A stretch of 64,000 nt of DNA, taken from Trichosporon coremiiforme. Taxonomy: Eukaryota > Basidiomycota > Tremellomycetes > Trichosporonales > Trichosporonaceae. The notes below the pieces were generated by a model. It did no database searches. It was not told where the DNA came from and saw only the letters and a program-made list of their open reading frames with translations. The DNA lies in NCBI GenBank assembly GCA_039545355.1, contig BCJJ01000011.1:392702-456701 (forward strand), given 5' to 3'. Made by a program: the position numbers and the translations under genes. Of this stretch, positions 44,631-55,972 are shown piece by piece; within the stretch, counting starts at the first letter, position 1, and each line of letters starts with the position of its first letter.

Positions 44631-47600
44631 ATGGCCAGAGCATCAGCCGCTGCCGGCCCGTCGACGCCGAGGAAGAAGACGAAAAAGCGTGCCGCCGAGG
44701 ACGGCACGCCCGCCGCCAAGAAGACAAAGGCGCCCCGGATAGACGACGACGACGCTCAGGAGGAGCCCGCCCAGAATGATGATCCCATGGCCGCCCTCGA
44801 CGAGGCGCAGAAGGACCCCATGGAGATGCTCGACGAGAACCTGAAGGGCGAGACTAGCGAGGACGGACCTGTTGAGGAGTCCAAGGACGGACATATCCCC
44901 GGCCAGGCTCCCGTGCGAGCAGACGAGTACGAGCTCAAGGCTGAGCGTGAGGTCGATGCCAGCAAAGGGCTGGGCGGCGGTGACGCCGCGGACGAGGGCA
45001 AGCTCAAGCTTGTTCACGAAGTCAGACATCAGGTAAGCTCGCTTGCTCCTTCCTCTACCTGACACCCAGGTCGCCATCCCTCCCGGCTTCCCCTACGTTC
45101 CCATCTCGCAGCACAAGCGTCTCGACCCGCCCGCGAGGACGTACAAGTTCGAGCTCGACCCGTTCCAGTATGTCGCCACCTCATGCATCGAGCGCAGCGA
45201 GACTGTGCTAGTCTCTGCGCACACGTCCGCTGGTAAGACTGTCGTCGCTGAGTTCGCCATCGCCACCGCCCTCAAGTCGGGCATGCGTGTCGTCTATACG
45301 AGTCCCATCAAGGTGAGTTAGGCTGAACGCGTTGTGAACTGACACACAGGCTCTCTCCAACCAGAAGTTCCGTGACTTCCAGGAGGACTTTGGACAGGAG
45401 AACGTCGGTCTCATGACTGGTGACGTGACGATCAACCCGACGGCGTCCTGTCTCGTCATGACCACGGAGGTGAGTTATCATGGCGTTTTCTCTAACTGAC
45501 ATCAGATTCTGCGTTCCATGCTCTACCGTGGTTCCGAGGTCATGCGTGAGGTTGGATGGGTCATCTTCGACGAGGTGCACTACATGCGCGACAAGGAGCG
45601 TGGTGTCGTGTGGGAGGAGACGCTGATCCTTCTCCCGCACAAGGTGCGCTGTGTGTTCCTGTCCGCCACGATCCCCAACTCTATGGAATTCGCGGAGTGG
45701 TGGTGTCAGACGCACGAGCAGCCGTGTCACATTGTTTACACCGACTTCCGTCCGACACCGCTTCAGCACTATCTCTTCCCCACCGGCTCCGAGGGTATCT
45801 ACTTGGTTGTGGACGAGCGATCGAACTTCCGTGAGGACAACTTCCAGAAGGCGATGGCCGCGCTCGCTGCTGGTCAGGGAGAAGACCCTGCCGACCCCAA
45901 CTCTGGACGCAACAAGAAGGGCAAGACGAAGAAGGGAGGCGCCATGAAGGGCGGTGTATCTGACATCTACAAGATCGTCAAGCTCATCATGAGTCGCAAC
46001 TTGAACCCGGTCATTATCTTCGCTTTCTCGAAGCGCGAGTGCGAGTCGCTTGCTATGCAGATGTCCAAGCTCGACTTCAACACCGAGGACGAGGCTGCCA
46101 CTGTCCAGCAGGTGTTCGAGAACGCTATTGGCGCTCTGTCCGAGGACGACCGCAAGCTGCCGCAGATCGAGCAGATTCTTCCGCTCCTCAAGCGCGGTAT
46201 CGGAATCCACCACGGTGGTCTTCTCCCCATTCTCAAGGAGGTCATCGAGATTCTGTTCCAGGAGGGTTTGCTCAAGGCGCTCTTCGCCACCGAGACCTTC
46301 TCCATCGGTCTCAACATGCCTGCTAAGACTGTCGTGTTCACCTCGGTCCGCAAGTTCGACGGCAAGGAGTTCCGTACTCTTTCCGGAGGAGAGTACATTC
46401 AGATGTCTGGACGTGCTGGTCGTCGTGGTCTCGATGCTCGTGGTATCGTCATCATGATGTGTGACGAAAAGATCGAGCCCGAGGCCGCCAAGGGAATGGT
46501 CAAGGGCCAGGCTGACCGTCTTGACTCTGCCTTCCATCTTGGCTACAACATGATCATCAACCTCATGCGCGTCGAAGGCATCAGCCCCGAGTACATGCTC
46601 GAGCGCTGCTTCTACCAGTTCCAGAACAGCCTGTCCGTGCCTGTGCTCGAGAAGCAGCTCAAGGCTGCCGAGGAGGAGCGTGACGAGATCAAGATCGAGG
46701 ACGAGGACGACATCGCCGAGTACTACGACCTCCGCGACCAGCTCAAGGTGCTCGAGGGCGACTTCAAGTCGGTCATCACGCACCCCCAGTACGTCCTGCC
46801 GTTCATGCAACCCGGCCGCATGGTCGAGATCCGCGACGGCGACCGCGAGTTCGGTTGGGCTGTCGTTGTCGGCTACAACAAGGTCGTCAACCCCAAGGGC
46901 CGCCCGCCCATCATCACCGAGAACGACCCGCCGCAGAAGGGCTATGTCATCGACGTCCTAGTCAAGGTCGCTTCCGGCTCTCAGGTCCCCCGCGACAAGA
47001 ACGCCGAGGGCATCCAGCCTCCTGCTGCTGGTGACAACGGCGAAGTCGCCATCATTGGCGTCCTACTCAGCACCGTCCAGGCGGTCTCAACCGTCCGCCT
47101 CCACCTGCCGAAGGACCTTCGCTCGCAGTCCGACAAGGACACCGCGTTCCGTGCCGTCAACGAGGTCAAGAAGCGCTTCCCCAAGGGTATTGCGCTCCTC
47201 GACCCCGTTGTCAACATGGGCATCAAGGACGACTCGTTCAAGAAGCTCGTCAAGGTAAGCTAAACGTGCCTGTCAACGAGCTGACATCAGAAAATCGCGA
47301 TCCTCGAGGACCGCATCCAGACGCTGCCGATCACGTCGTCGCCCGAGCTGCCCCAGAAGTACGACGAGTACGACCGCAAGCAGAAGGCAATTGCGTCCGT
47401 GCGCTCGCTGAAGAAGCGCATCTCGTCCGTGCACGACGTTCTCCAGCTTGAGGAGCTGAAGGGCCGCAAGCGTGTTCTCCGCCGTCTCGGCTTCACGACG
47501 TCCGAGGACGTAGTCGAGATGAAGGGTCGTGTGGCCTGCGAGATCAGTACCGGTGACGAGCTGCTCCTGACCGAGATGATGTTCGGTGGAACCTTCAATC

Positions 47601-48040
47601 CACTTACGCCTGAGCAGTGTGCAGCCCTGCTGTCCTGCTTCGTGTTCCAGGAGAAGTCCGAGGCCAAGGTGAAGATTCGCGAGGAGCTCGCCTCGCCCCT
47701 GCGTGTGCTGCAGGAGACTGCCCGCCGGATCGCCAAGGTCTCGAACGAGTCCAAGATCCCCGTCGTCGAGGACGAGTACGTGCAGTCGTTCAAGGTCGAA
47801 ATGATGGAGCCGGTGCTGCAGTGGTGCAAGGGCGCGTCCTTTGCCGAGCTCTGCAAGCTCACCGACGTGTATGAGGGAAGCATCATCCGCTGCTTCCGCC
47901 GCCTGCAGGAGCTGCTGCGCCAGATGGGCCAGGCCGCGAACGCGATCGGAAACACCGAGCTCGAGGAGAAATTCACAAAGGCCCTAGAGCTGCTCGAGAA
48001 GCCCAACTCGATCATCTTCAGCCCGTCCCTGTACCTCTAA
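44631..48040 (+). CDS. MTR4: MTR4, exosome/TRAMP RNA helicase
   Basis: Five exons (44631-45032, 45070-45312, 45350-45469, 45506-47254, 47291-48040) give 1087 residues, close to yeast Mtr4. A basic/acidic N-terminus is followed by the DExH core: [12 protein letters not shown] (Walker A, about residue 187), [20 protein letters not shown] (about 276), [23 protein letters not shown], and [12 protein letters not shown] (about 553). The inserted arch (KOW) region and the C-terminal helical bundle follow, ending [11 protein letters not shown]. It unwinds RNA for the nuclear exosome in 5.8S rRNA maturation and RNA decay. It is Mtr4 rather than Ski2 by its N-terminal segment and [16 protein letters not shown]. 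All introns are 36-37 nt. Confidence 0.97.
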
Positions 48041-48472
48041 GTCACCAGTAGACCCGGTAGCTGCAACACCCGTAGAATGTAAGATTATGCTATTCATTTT
48101 TGCTGCTGCATGCCACATTGTTATCGCACTGCATCGAGACGCGCACCCAGCTGGGAACACATGCATTGCGACCTGCAGCACCTGCATAGATTCCATGCAT
48201 ATGCATCAAGGCACCCTGAACTGATGTGATAAATTAGGTCTTTGGTTGCCGAGGCTGTCGTCAAGAGCGATCATCTGACCGCTTTTCACGAGGTGTGGCA
48301 CACGACTCCGCCTGCGCCACTCCTCGTTGATCGGCAAAGCGTGTGAAACAGAGATCTGCGGTTCCTGGGAGGGCCAGTTGTGCTTGGCAGAAGTGGTGCA
48401 TGCATGGCTGCTTAAATAATGGTAGCATGTCTTCTGTATGTCGACCGATAATACGATGCCTGTGCCGATTAC
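48041..48472. other. Convergent 3' ends, MTR4 and F-box-like gene
   Basis: 432 bp between facing stop codons, with several ATGCAT/TGCATG hexamers near 48110-48200. No gene seen. Confidence 0.5.
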
Positions 48473-49783
48473 TCAGTTGAGCACTCCCCTCGCCGGCCGT
48501 GGCCGGAGAAATGGTGACGCCAAGCTCGGCTGCGTGACCATATCGTCAGATACGAGCGGCATACCACAAGCCGTGCAAGGCTCATGCTCCTCCGCCATCG
48601 ACCACTCGATGTACTCGGCATCGCCCTTGATTCTGTCCCAGCTGTTCGGCGTGGGACACCGGTCAATCTCGAACGTGGCCGCCTTCTCCTCTCCCAGATC
48701 CGCTGCCGGCCGCTCTCGCACATTGCTCCAGTAGAAGTACTCTATAGCTCGAGTGGCACTGGATCCGTACCCGTTATGTGCGTGCGGGTGATGTTCTGTT
48801 GTATGGTGGTTCACAGAAAGCGAGACGGGGGCATACTCCTTCCCCTGGCCTGCTTTCTCGTCCCACTCACTCCCGGGTGCGGGATCGACGCCTTCCCACT
48901 CGTCATCATCTAGGGAGTCGAGCACAAACTCGAACGTTGTATCCTTGCCGTATCGCACGGATTTGTCCCGGATGGCGGCCTGGATAAATGCTCGACGACA
49001 GAATCGCCTTCGGTTCGGATTCGGTCCGGGCGCGATGGGGATGTGCACGACATGATGCACGTTTTGCAACGCCACCAGGCCATCCTCAGCGGAATGGTCG
49101 TGGTATGTCACCTTGCGTATTTTCCGCCCAAGCCACGCCGGATCGAACACGAGGTCAATCGGCATGAGGGGCTGAATATGCGCCTCCTTCGGTCGCGCTA
49201 CCCAGCGGCTCACATCCTCAGGCGGTTCCTCGACGGCGGGGAAGTTGTAGCACACTTCTTCAGGGTGTGCTAGGCGTCCAAGAATCACGGAGTACGCCAT
49301 GCGCCACGGAGAGTAGCAGCAGAAGCAGAAGTTTGGCCATGTTCCAAGTGCCCGGACAGTGACTGCTCGGACGTTGGGGAATACGAGTCCCGAACAGGAT
49401 GTGAAGAACGCCTCAAGGGCGGGTCCGAGCCAGGACGTTCGTTGCGCCAGTTCGAGCGCCTTGACGAAACGGAGCCGCCGCCGCCGCCTTGATGCCACTT
49501 TTGGCGGTATGCGGACGAGTTCGAGTGCTTCGTGCTGGTACTCGCACACTTGCTCCAGCAGCTTCAGCCGGGCGGCTTCGGTGCCTATTGGGAAGTGCAG
49601 GGCGAGCGAAAGCAGCGTGTTCTCGGTCACGGGGAAGCGGTGCCACAGGATTGGAGCTGCGAGTTCGTCAAGGACACGGCAGGTTGCGGCCACATTCGAA
49701 ACGGCGCCGTAGCATGAATCCGCCGACAGTTGATACATGATCTCTCTCCAGATATCGGCGGGCAAAGCACTGCGTGTCAGCAT
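48473..49783 (-). CDS. F-box-like domain protein
   Basis: A single exon encodes about 436 residues from the ATG at residue 23 of a longer frame that opens at 49849. I prefer the inner start because the upstream 22 residues are a His/Leu/Met repeat from GCATGTG-type DNA. The N-terminus LPADIWREIMYQLS, followed by VAATCRVLDELAAPILWHRF, is F-box-like. The remainder has no repeat I recognise. It contains paired Cys (FCFCCYSPW; CTACGMPLV near the end) that could bind metal. F-box proteins usually bring substrates to SCF ubiquitin ligases, but many fungal F-box-like proteins are uncharacterised. It lies tail to tail with MTR4 and at the edge of the gene desert. Confidence 0.72.
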   Translation of the reverse strand: MLTRSALPADIWREIMYQLSADSCYGAVSNVAATCRVLDELAAPILWHRFPVTENTLLSLALHFPIGTEAARLKLLEQVCEYQHEALELVRIPPKVASRRRRRLRFVKALELAQRTSWLGPALEAFFTSCSGLVFPNVRAVTVRALGTWPNFCFCCYSPWRMAYSVILGRLAHPEEVCYNFPAVEEPPEDVSRWVARPKEAHIQPLMPIDLVFDPAWLGRKIRKVTYHDHSAEDGLVALQNVHHVVHIPIAPGPNPNRRRFCRRAFIQAAIRDKSVRYGKDTTFEFVLDSLDDDEWEGVDPAPGSEWDEKAGQGKEYAPVSLSVNHHTTEHHPHAHNGYGSSATRAIEYFYWSNVRERPAADLGEEKAATFEIDRCPTPNSWDRIKGDAEYIEWSMAEEHEPCTACGMPLVSDDMVTQPSLASPFLRPRPARGVLN

Positions 49784-49849
49784 GCTGCCAGGGTGAGCGC
49801 AATGATCGTGTGGTGCGGGAAGCATGTGAAGCATGTGCAAGTGGAGCAT

Positions 49850-52800
49850 GTGAACGGTGCGTGGTCAGCGCCTTGGACCCGGGTCAGTTGACATGTCGCC
49901 ACCAGCCACACTCGGCACCTTTGGCTCCCGAAGTTGTGATCGACGGCGCATGTCCTGATCGACGACTACCGAGGTTGCAACGGCTGCAACTGATGCAAGA
50001 GCATGCAAGAGCCGTTCGACATTCCTTTCTTCGTTCGTTCCGACACGCCGGATCGCGTGCTGAAAGAAAACTCGACTTACCTGAGGGCGGATGCCGAGGT
50101 AAGGGAATCGGCTGGGTGGGCGGCATGGTCCTCGGCGCCCAGTTCGTACGGCGGGTTCGGCTTGGATCTGTAGTCGAGTGTGAAGCCGTGGACACGGTGT
50201 CGCGCGCCCCCCATTACATCCCAGGTGGCGTAGTAGGCGATGACGGTAATTGTGTTCGGAGTTCTGGAGTGCAGTGCAAGCGAGGCTCAGTGAAGGTGCA
50301 AGGTGTGGGCGGACCGGGCGGCGGGGCTTGGAGCCGGCCGTTATAAAACGGCCGGCGCGCAGCGGTGGGGGCGGAGCGCAGGAGCAGTGGTGCGCGGGCG
50401 TGATGACGGGTTGTGGAATTGTGAGGCGCGTACGCGTCCGAGGGTCACCCGGGTGGTCCGGGTCAGTCAGCCCCAATGTCGTGCGCAGCAGTAATGGATC
50501 TGGACAGGGTGGGACGTGAGGCTGATACGTGCCCTCCGGCGCGAGGCGCCTGCACCGAGCGCCGTTGAGTGCGCGAAGTAGAAGCACGGTGGTGCCCCTT
50601 TCGGGTGGTAGAGTTTGATGACGCCAGGTCTCTGAGTCTGGCACGGCACCTTGAGAAGGGGCCGCCCCCACATGCCGCGGACGCCTTCAGCTGGTGCTTC
50701 CCATCCATCCTCTCGGCCAACCAGCAGGCGCCGAACGCGATCCGGTCATCCCAAACATCCGCCACAAACTCACGTCCTCGGCTCTCCTGCCGGCAGAGCC
50801 AGTGTCCCGTCTGTACCTCGCCTTCTGTTCTTGCATCACCATTCTACTTGGCGGCCCTACTCCCGCCAAAGGTATTTCGCTCTCTTGACTCGTGCCTGGG
50901 CCTGATGACTGCACGCCCAAAGGAAGCTTCCACCACATGAACTTGCGTTCGAGCCTGGGGCCCTGAACGAGCTGCGGAGCCCACATACTGCCGCGGTGCG
51001 TTCTCCTCATCCGCTCTTCTCAGCTCATCCCAAGGAACTGATCGGCACGAGTGCGAAGTGAGGATGTCTAGCCAAAACCCGTGAAGGTGTGGAGGTCAGC
51101 GGTATCCTCCCTCCTGTTTCGGTGCTCGTGCTGCCTCTGTTACAAGTGATGGTTTGAAGAACGATAGAACGACGCAGAGCGGCTTGTCTCTCGGTCTTTC
51201 TGAAGGCAGCCCCTTGTGGATCACCGTGGGAGTATAGGGAGGTGTAATAACAGCCGTAGAGTACGACTCTCTTCATGCCACAGTGAGTGAGTCCGGTCTT
51301 TGCAGGTGCGGCGTTGAGTCGCTTTTAAACATCAGAAGGAGATCGGTAATGGACATCTCACCCGAAGAGTGTACGGCGACTCCACCCTTACCAGTAGGCC
51401 CAGAAGGCGCACGTGAGCCAAGACCGGATACCGCAAGCATAAGAAAAGTTGCATGGGCGTTAGTGAAGGTGAAGGGCAGCCGAACAAGCTGCGAGGGCCC
51501 AAACTGCAGGTATCAACACGGAGGGAGTTGTGCAGCGATGCCAGCTTCATCGCCTACAGGTCGCGAACACGGCGAGCCGCGGGAATTGCGCATCGAGTGT
51601 GCCCGGAACAGTGTCAGCGTCTTCACATCGCTGTGCCTTCGCCGCCCCGGAGTGCCAAAGGGTGCGCGCTGGGAGGGTGGGCGATAGGAGGGTGCGAATG
51701 CGTGGCGCGCACTCCGAACCTGTTGCTCCGAGACTTGCATCAGGCTTTGGGTCCGCGGTATGCGGCATGTCCCAAGCCGCGTGACGGTGATCCTGAACGA
51801 ACACCACCAACTCTAACAATCATGTGCAGACATGTGTACGGCACGTTTGGGTATTGGATGTTGTGGAGAAATGTCATGGATTTGCATCAGAGGTACACGA
51901 TGTATTCGCGACAGACGGCGGGGGAGGTGCGGTGTTGCGGAGAGGGTAACAACGCGGTACGTCTATGGGCAGTGCCAGGGCAAGCCGAGCTCCACAGGAG
52001 GGTCGCCCGTGCCAGTCGTGTCCGCATCACGTCCGACGTGACAGTCATCCTCACCGTCCCCCTCCTAAAGCACATAGAGCTCCAGAAAGCTTTCATCTTT
52101 CAGATCTCACTAGCCCTCTTGCGCCTCACAGCGCACGACTTTTCCGCGGCTCAAGCAGGGCACCGTCTCTCCTGTTCCTCGGCGCGCAACTACTCCAGTG
52201 AGTACTACGGAGCGCGGAGTTTGACCTTCGACCTACGACCCCTTCGGACTTCCTGTGAGAGGCGATCCAACTTGGCGCAATCATGAACGGCCTCGAAGCA
52301 GAGACTCGAATCCCTCTCACAACGTTCCGAGGCTAACACACCCAAAAGCAGGAACGGAGATAAGGTCCATTTGAGCCGCAGATGACATAGATTCTGGCGT
52401 GTGCAGGTGCCTAGCCTGTCGCGGATACGTCCCATCGTTACTCGCAGCGTTGCGGCTGCATGAGGTGATTGTTGCGATGTTTGCGACGACACTCTCCTTC
52501 TTCCCGGCACGGTCATGCCCATTGAACTGCACATACCCCTTCAACGTGACACCTGATGCGCAGTTCAGCGCCCGCTCGCCTTACGTTTCAAGCAGCAGCC
52601 GCTGATTCATGGAGCCGCTCAACTGCACAGAACCCCGATCGGCCCGTTTTTCCCCAGTTTTCCTTGTCGCCCTCTTCCTCTTGCGAATACGAGTCAACAA
52701 CTGATGTCTGACGGCGAGACTTTCACTCCACTATCTTGGACCACTATCTCTGCAATACTCCCCAAAGATTGATTCGTTGGAGTCGACTTTTCGCAGCCAC

Positions 52801-54211
52801 GGAACGAGGCTGCAGCCTCTCCCTGATGACTCCGGCGCCATCGATAGCATTCCGCAACCGCTCCACTAGCCGCTGGTCTAGACCTGGCTCGTCGCCATTC
52901 ACGGACCATGTTTCATGGTCACGACTTGCCTGCTGCATGCTCCCCACAATATTCACCGTGTGCCGACCATGTTCGCCGCGTGGCCCCTGATACCAGCTAA
53001 CCTCCACTCCCATTTTGAAAGTCACGCGGTCCATACGGAATGGTGAAGCTGATCGGTTGTCATGTTCTATATCTGACATCACTAATGGTCGGACCTGCGC
53101 CGCAGACTCGCGTTGGGCAAGCCAATGTGCACCACCGAAACCGGGGCTATACCTCATAGCCTCTGGGCATGTCGGAGCGGCGCGAACCCCATGCTACATC
53201 CTCCGACGCTGGAAGCCGATGGCTTAGGAGAGACATCTTTTCAGAAGTCCAAAAGGTTCAACCCTTCTGTGGTGACTCCCGCCACCGTACAATTCACCTC
53301 TACCAATGTTCTGTGAGTCCCAAAATCTTGGCGGACGTCAACTGACGAAGGGTAAGACTGAGAAAGCTCACACCGGTCTGTTGATTGTAAGAGAGTGTGG
53401 CAGCCGGAGCAACCTTGCACTCACGGGAGCTACATCTCGACGTTCCCAACAGTTAGATGGTGCCCAGTGTCTTTCTTCTCCTGGTACTGATTTCTGATCT
53501 GGTCAGACAGTGAAGCACTAACGAGTGGATCTGAGGCATGTGCAGGACATCACCGAGTTCGTTCGTCCAAGGATGCTCAAGGGAAGGCTGCAGGTTTCGC
53601 CCACCTTCCTGGGAAGATAGTGAGCCCGTACTCCTGGCTCTATGTCTCAAGGCGACAGGTTCCGCCCGTAGAAAAGCAGCTGCGAGTTTGCCCTATCTAC
53701 GGCTTCATGCGTATGCGTATTGGACTACCTTTCTGAATGTCCATGACTGCTGTGATTGAAATTTACCTTTGATCGAGGAGCGTGGAACGCTGTGTGTGGC
53801 AGTCACTAAAAGGCGGATTTCCGATAATTTATGGAGCCCAGCCCTCACAGCCAAATGGTCCCTTCTAAGCCCCACGCTCCCGCATTTCGGGCGAAGAGCC
53901 ACTCGTCTACAGGTAACTACGGGGAAAGCAGCGCCCGACTTCAGGTCGCTCGTCTGAGTTGGCTGCAATGACGCCCTTGGTCGCAGACTAAACCGCAACG
54001 TCTGCACATTCTCTGTCCCTCGCCCAGCAAAGCACTCACCCTCGCGCACTAGGTCCATTCCTGCCCGCCGACCAGACAATCCCATCTAAAAAAACTCTGT
54101 TTTCTGGACTACGGTATGCTTTGAACATCTAGACTTGGCTCGGAATGCTCTGAATGATGGTCGGATCCGACAAAGGCGGGGGCATGCGCCACCAGATTCA
54201 CGCAAGTCACA
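49850..54211. other. Gene desert left of the mariner element
   Basis: About 4.4 kb without a supported gene. Open frames up to 277 codons exist (for example 51453-52286 plus strand and 52744-53157 minus strand), but none shows a domain, a spliceable structure or a convincing amino-acid pattern. A perfect 10-bp inverted repeat around a TATA-like core lies at 50333-50356. Confidence 0.5.
50333..50356. repeat. Perfect inverted repeat enclosing TATAAAA
   Basis: GCCGGCCGTT, then ATAA, then AACGGCCGGC: two 10-bp arms with a 4-base loop. The heptamer TATAAAA (50342-50348) spans the centre. It could be a cruciform/hairpin or a symmetric core promoter, but no gene is clearly linked to it. Confidence 0.6.
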
Positions 54212-54213
54212 TA

Positions 54214-54240
54214 AACTAGGGTCACAGGTTAAGTCGAACG
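54214..54240 (+). repeat. Left terminal inverted repeat of mariner element
   Basis: 27 bp, identical to the reverse complement of 55944-55970, and directly flanked on its outer side by TA. Confidence 0.95.
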
Positions 54241-54387
54241 AGTGGTGCCACAAACGAGGCCGTGAACTGTCGACCTCGCTGCAACCACGAATAACTCATG
54301 CATATGCATGTTTCTTGCTCTATAAACAGTTGTTCCACGTGCATGGGAGTCTTGGTAACCTATATACGAAGCATGGTGCACCTGGGA

Positions 54388-55576
54388 TCAATACTTAATG
54401 TGTCCTCCATTAGCAGAGATGGTGTCCTTGATCCTGTTAGGCATGGACATGATAAGTCGGTCGATCTCATTCTGATCATAGGTGTTCCAGAGCTCCGTAG
54501 CGGCAGCGAATAGCCCCTCCTGGGTGGTGGGACGAGGGTTGAGACGGGCCAGGCGGCGCTTGAGGTTGCTCCAAAGGTTCTCAATGGGGTTGAGGCAAGG
54601 AGAGCAGGGAGGGTGAGGCAGGAAGCGCATGCCAAGTTGCTCTGCCTTGCCACGGGTGGCCTTGGCTGTGTGGACGACAGCGTTGTCCTCTACAACCCAG
54701 GGCAAGCCATAACCACGCCACTGAGTCTTGACACGCTTCCAGCAATCAAACAACTCCTTCTCAGTCACCTGGGTGCGATAGATGGCCGCATTGACTCCCT
54801 TGCGCTTGGAGGTCGACTGGGAGGTGTCAAACCACACCAGCTTCGACTTGCCGCCATACCAGATAGCCCCCCAGCACATAATCGACCCACAGCTCGATCT
54901 GAAGGTGTACTGGATGTACCTGAGTGTCAGCACTCTTCCACAGCATGTAGAACGTCAGGAAAGACACTCACCGCTCATTGGCACGGTCAGAACCGATGGG
55001 GCGCGTCACATATGCTCTGTGGAGCTGGTCAATGTAGAGAGGGACCTCGTCACAGAAGATCACCTTCCTCCACTCTTGGAAGAGTCGCTGCTGCTCAAGA
55101 GCATAAGCGAGACGCTTCTCCTTGTGAAGGGGGCTTAGATACGGCCGCACAAGAGCCACAAAGCGGCCATAACCAAGCTGGCGACGTGCACGGCGCAGAG
55201 TCATGAGAGAGAGGACAATGTCTCTGTCTGCAAGAGTGTCCAACACCTCACGATTGCTGGCGAAGGGCTGAGCCTCAAAGACCTCGTAGATCGCTCTGAG
55301 GTTGTCGGGAGTGAGCTTGGTGTGGCTGCGGGGGATGCGGATCCCCTGGACAGGGTTCAGAACAGCCAGAGCAGGTGGAATGAGAGCCTGGAGGCGAGCT
55401 AACATCACACAGTAACCCACAGTGCTCTTGGCGACGTTGTACTCCCAGGCGACAGAGGAATAGCTGCGGTAGCGAGCCAAGGACGCAATCTTGGCGCGGC
55501 GGCGAGGTGTGAGGCAAGGGCGAGGCATAGCTGCAAGTTCTGATGAGGTAGAGCTGTTGTGGAAGAGAAGTGGCAC
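54388..55576 (-). CDS. Tc1/mariner transposase (DD34E)
   Basis: Two exons (55576-54972 and 54919-54388), joined over a 52-nt intron with GTGAGTG donor and CTGACACTCAG acceptor, give 378 residues. The join reads RANER followed by YIQYTF, in phase. The N-terminal 80 residues have a helix-turn-helix (ARYRSYSSVAWEYNVAKST) for binding the ends. The catalytic triad is D176 (VIFCDEVPLYI), D280 (WVVEDNAVVHTA) and E315 (CLNPIENLWSNLKRRL), with 34 residues between the last two, as in Tc1-type enzymes. The product would cut and paste the element at TA sites. An inner ATG at residue 17 (MPRPCLTP) is an equally possible start. No stop or frameshift breaks the gene. Confidence 0.95.
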
Positions 55577-55943
55577 TCAAGGAGGCTTATATGCCACAAA
55601 GATGGACAGTCGGACGGACTCCGCTGCCGATATGCATGGTTTCGACTCAATTCTTGGATTTTCCAAAAGCCCAGCTTCGGAGCTTGATACATGAAAGATT
55701 TGGGGCAAGCACAGGCCTCGGTGGCTGAGATCTAGGGCGATAAGGAGGGTGGTGACATGCAGCTTTATTGTGGTGGTGTGGTGGCCAGTATGCACGGTGC
55801 GCTCTGCAGCTCCATTTGTCCGAGCTGCCAAGCATTCCTTTCGGCTCTACGCGGAGTTTCTAGGCATAAAGAGTACCGTTGCATGAGTTATGGATCAGAA
55901 CATGAGCCACGGCGAGGTTGACGATGACGGGACCGTGCGCATC

Positions 55944-55970
55944 CGTTCGACTTAACCTGTGACCCTAGTT
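55944..55970 (-). repeat. Right terminal inverted repeat of mariner element
   Basis: 27 bp, a perfect inverted copy of the left end, followed directly by TA at 55971-55972. Confidence 0.95.
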
Positions 55971-55972
55971 TA

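Larger units (their letters stand above)
54212..55972. mobile_element. Complete Tc1/mariner DD34E transposon with TA duplication
   Basis: The element runs from 54214 to 55970 (1757 bp) between TA dinucleotides at 54212-54213 and 55971-55972, the target duplication typical of this superfamily. Its 27-bp ends are perfect inverted repeats (54214-54240 and 55944-55970). They begin AACTAGGGTCAC and share all 27 bases. Inside is one transposase gene with a single intron and no frameshift. Identical ends, an intact gene and a clean TA duplication suggest a young, possibly active copy. It sits in a gene desert. Confidence 0.95.

Noticed and set aside
45308..46810. 500-codon open frame on the minus strand
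   Set aside because: Antisense shadow of MTR4, which has complete helicase motifs and phased introns.
51453..52286. 277-codon open frame in the gene desert
   Set aside because: No recognisable motif, no splice structure, and several competing frames of similar quality on both strands.
52285..52330. Possible tRNA B-box on the minus strand (GGATTCGAGTC)
   Set aside because: Position 53 would be A opposite C, so the T-stem does not close, and no matching acceptor or anticodon stem was found.
52744..53157. 137-codon minus-strand frame with a partly protein-like sequence
   Set aside because: Some local plausibility (GPRGEHGRHTVNIVGS), but no family, no extension by splicing and no start context; left unannotated.
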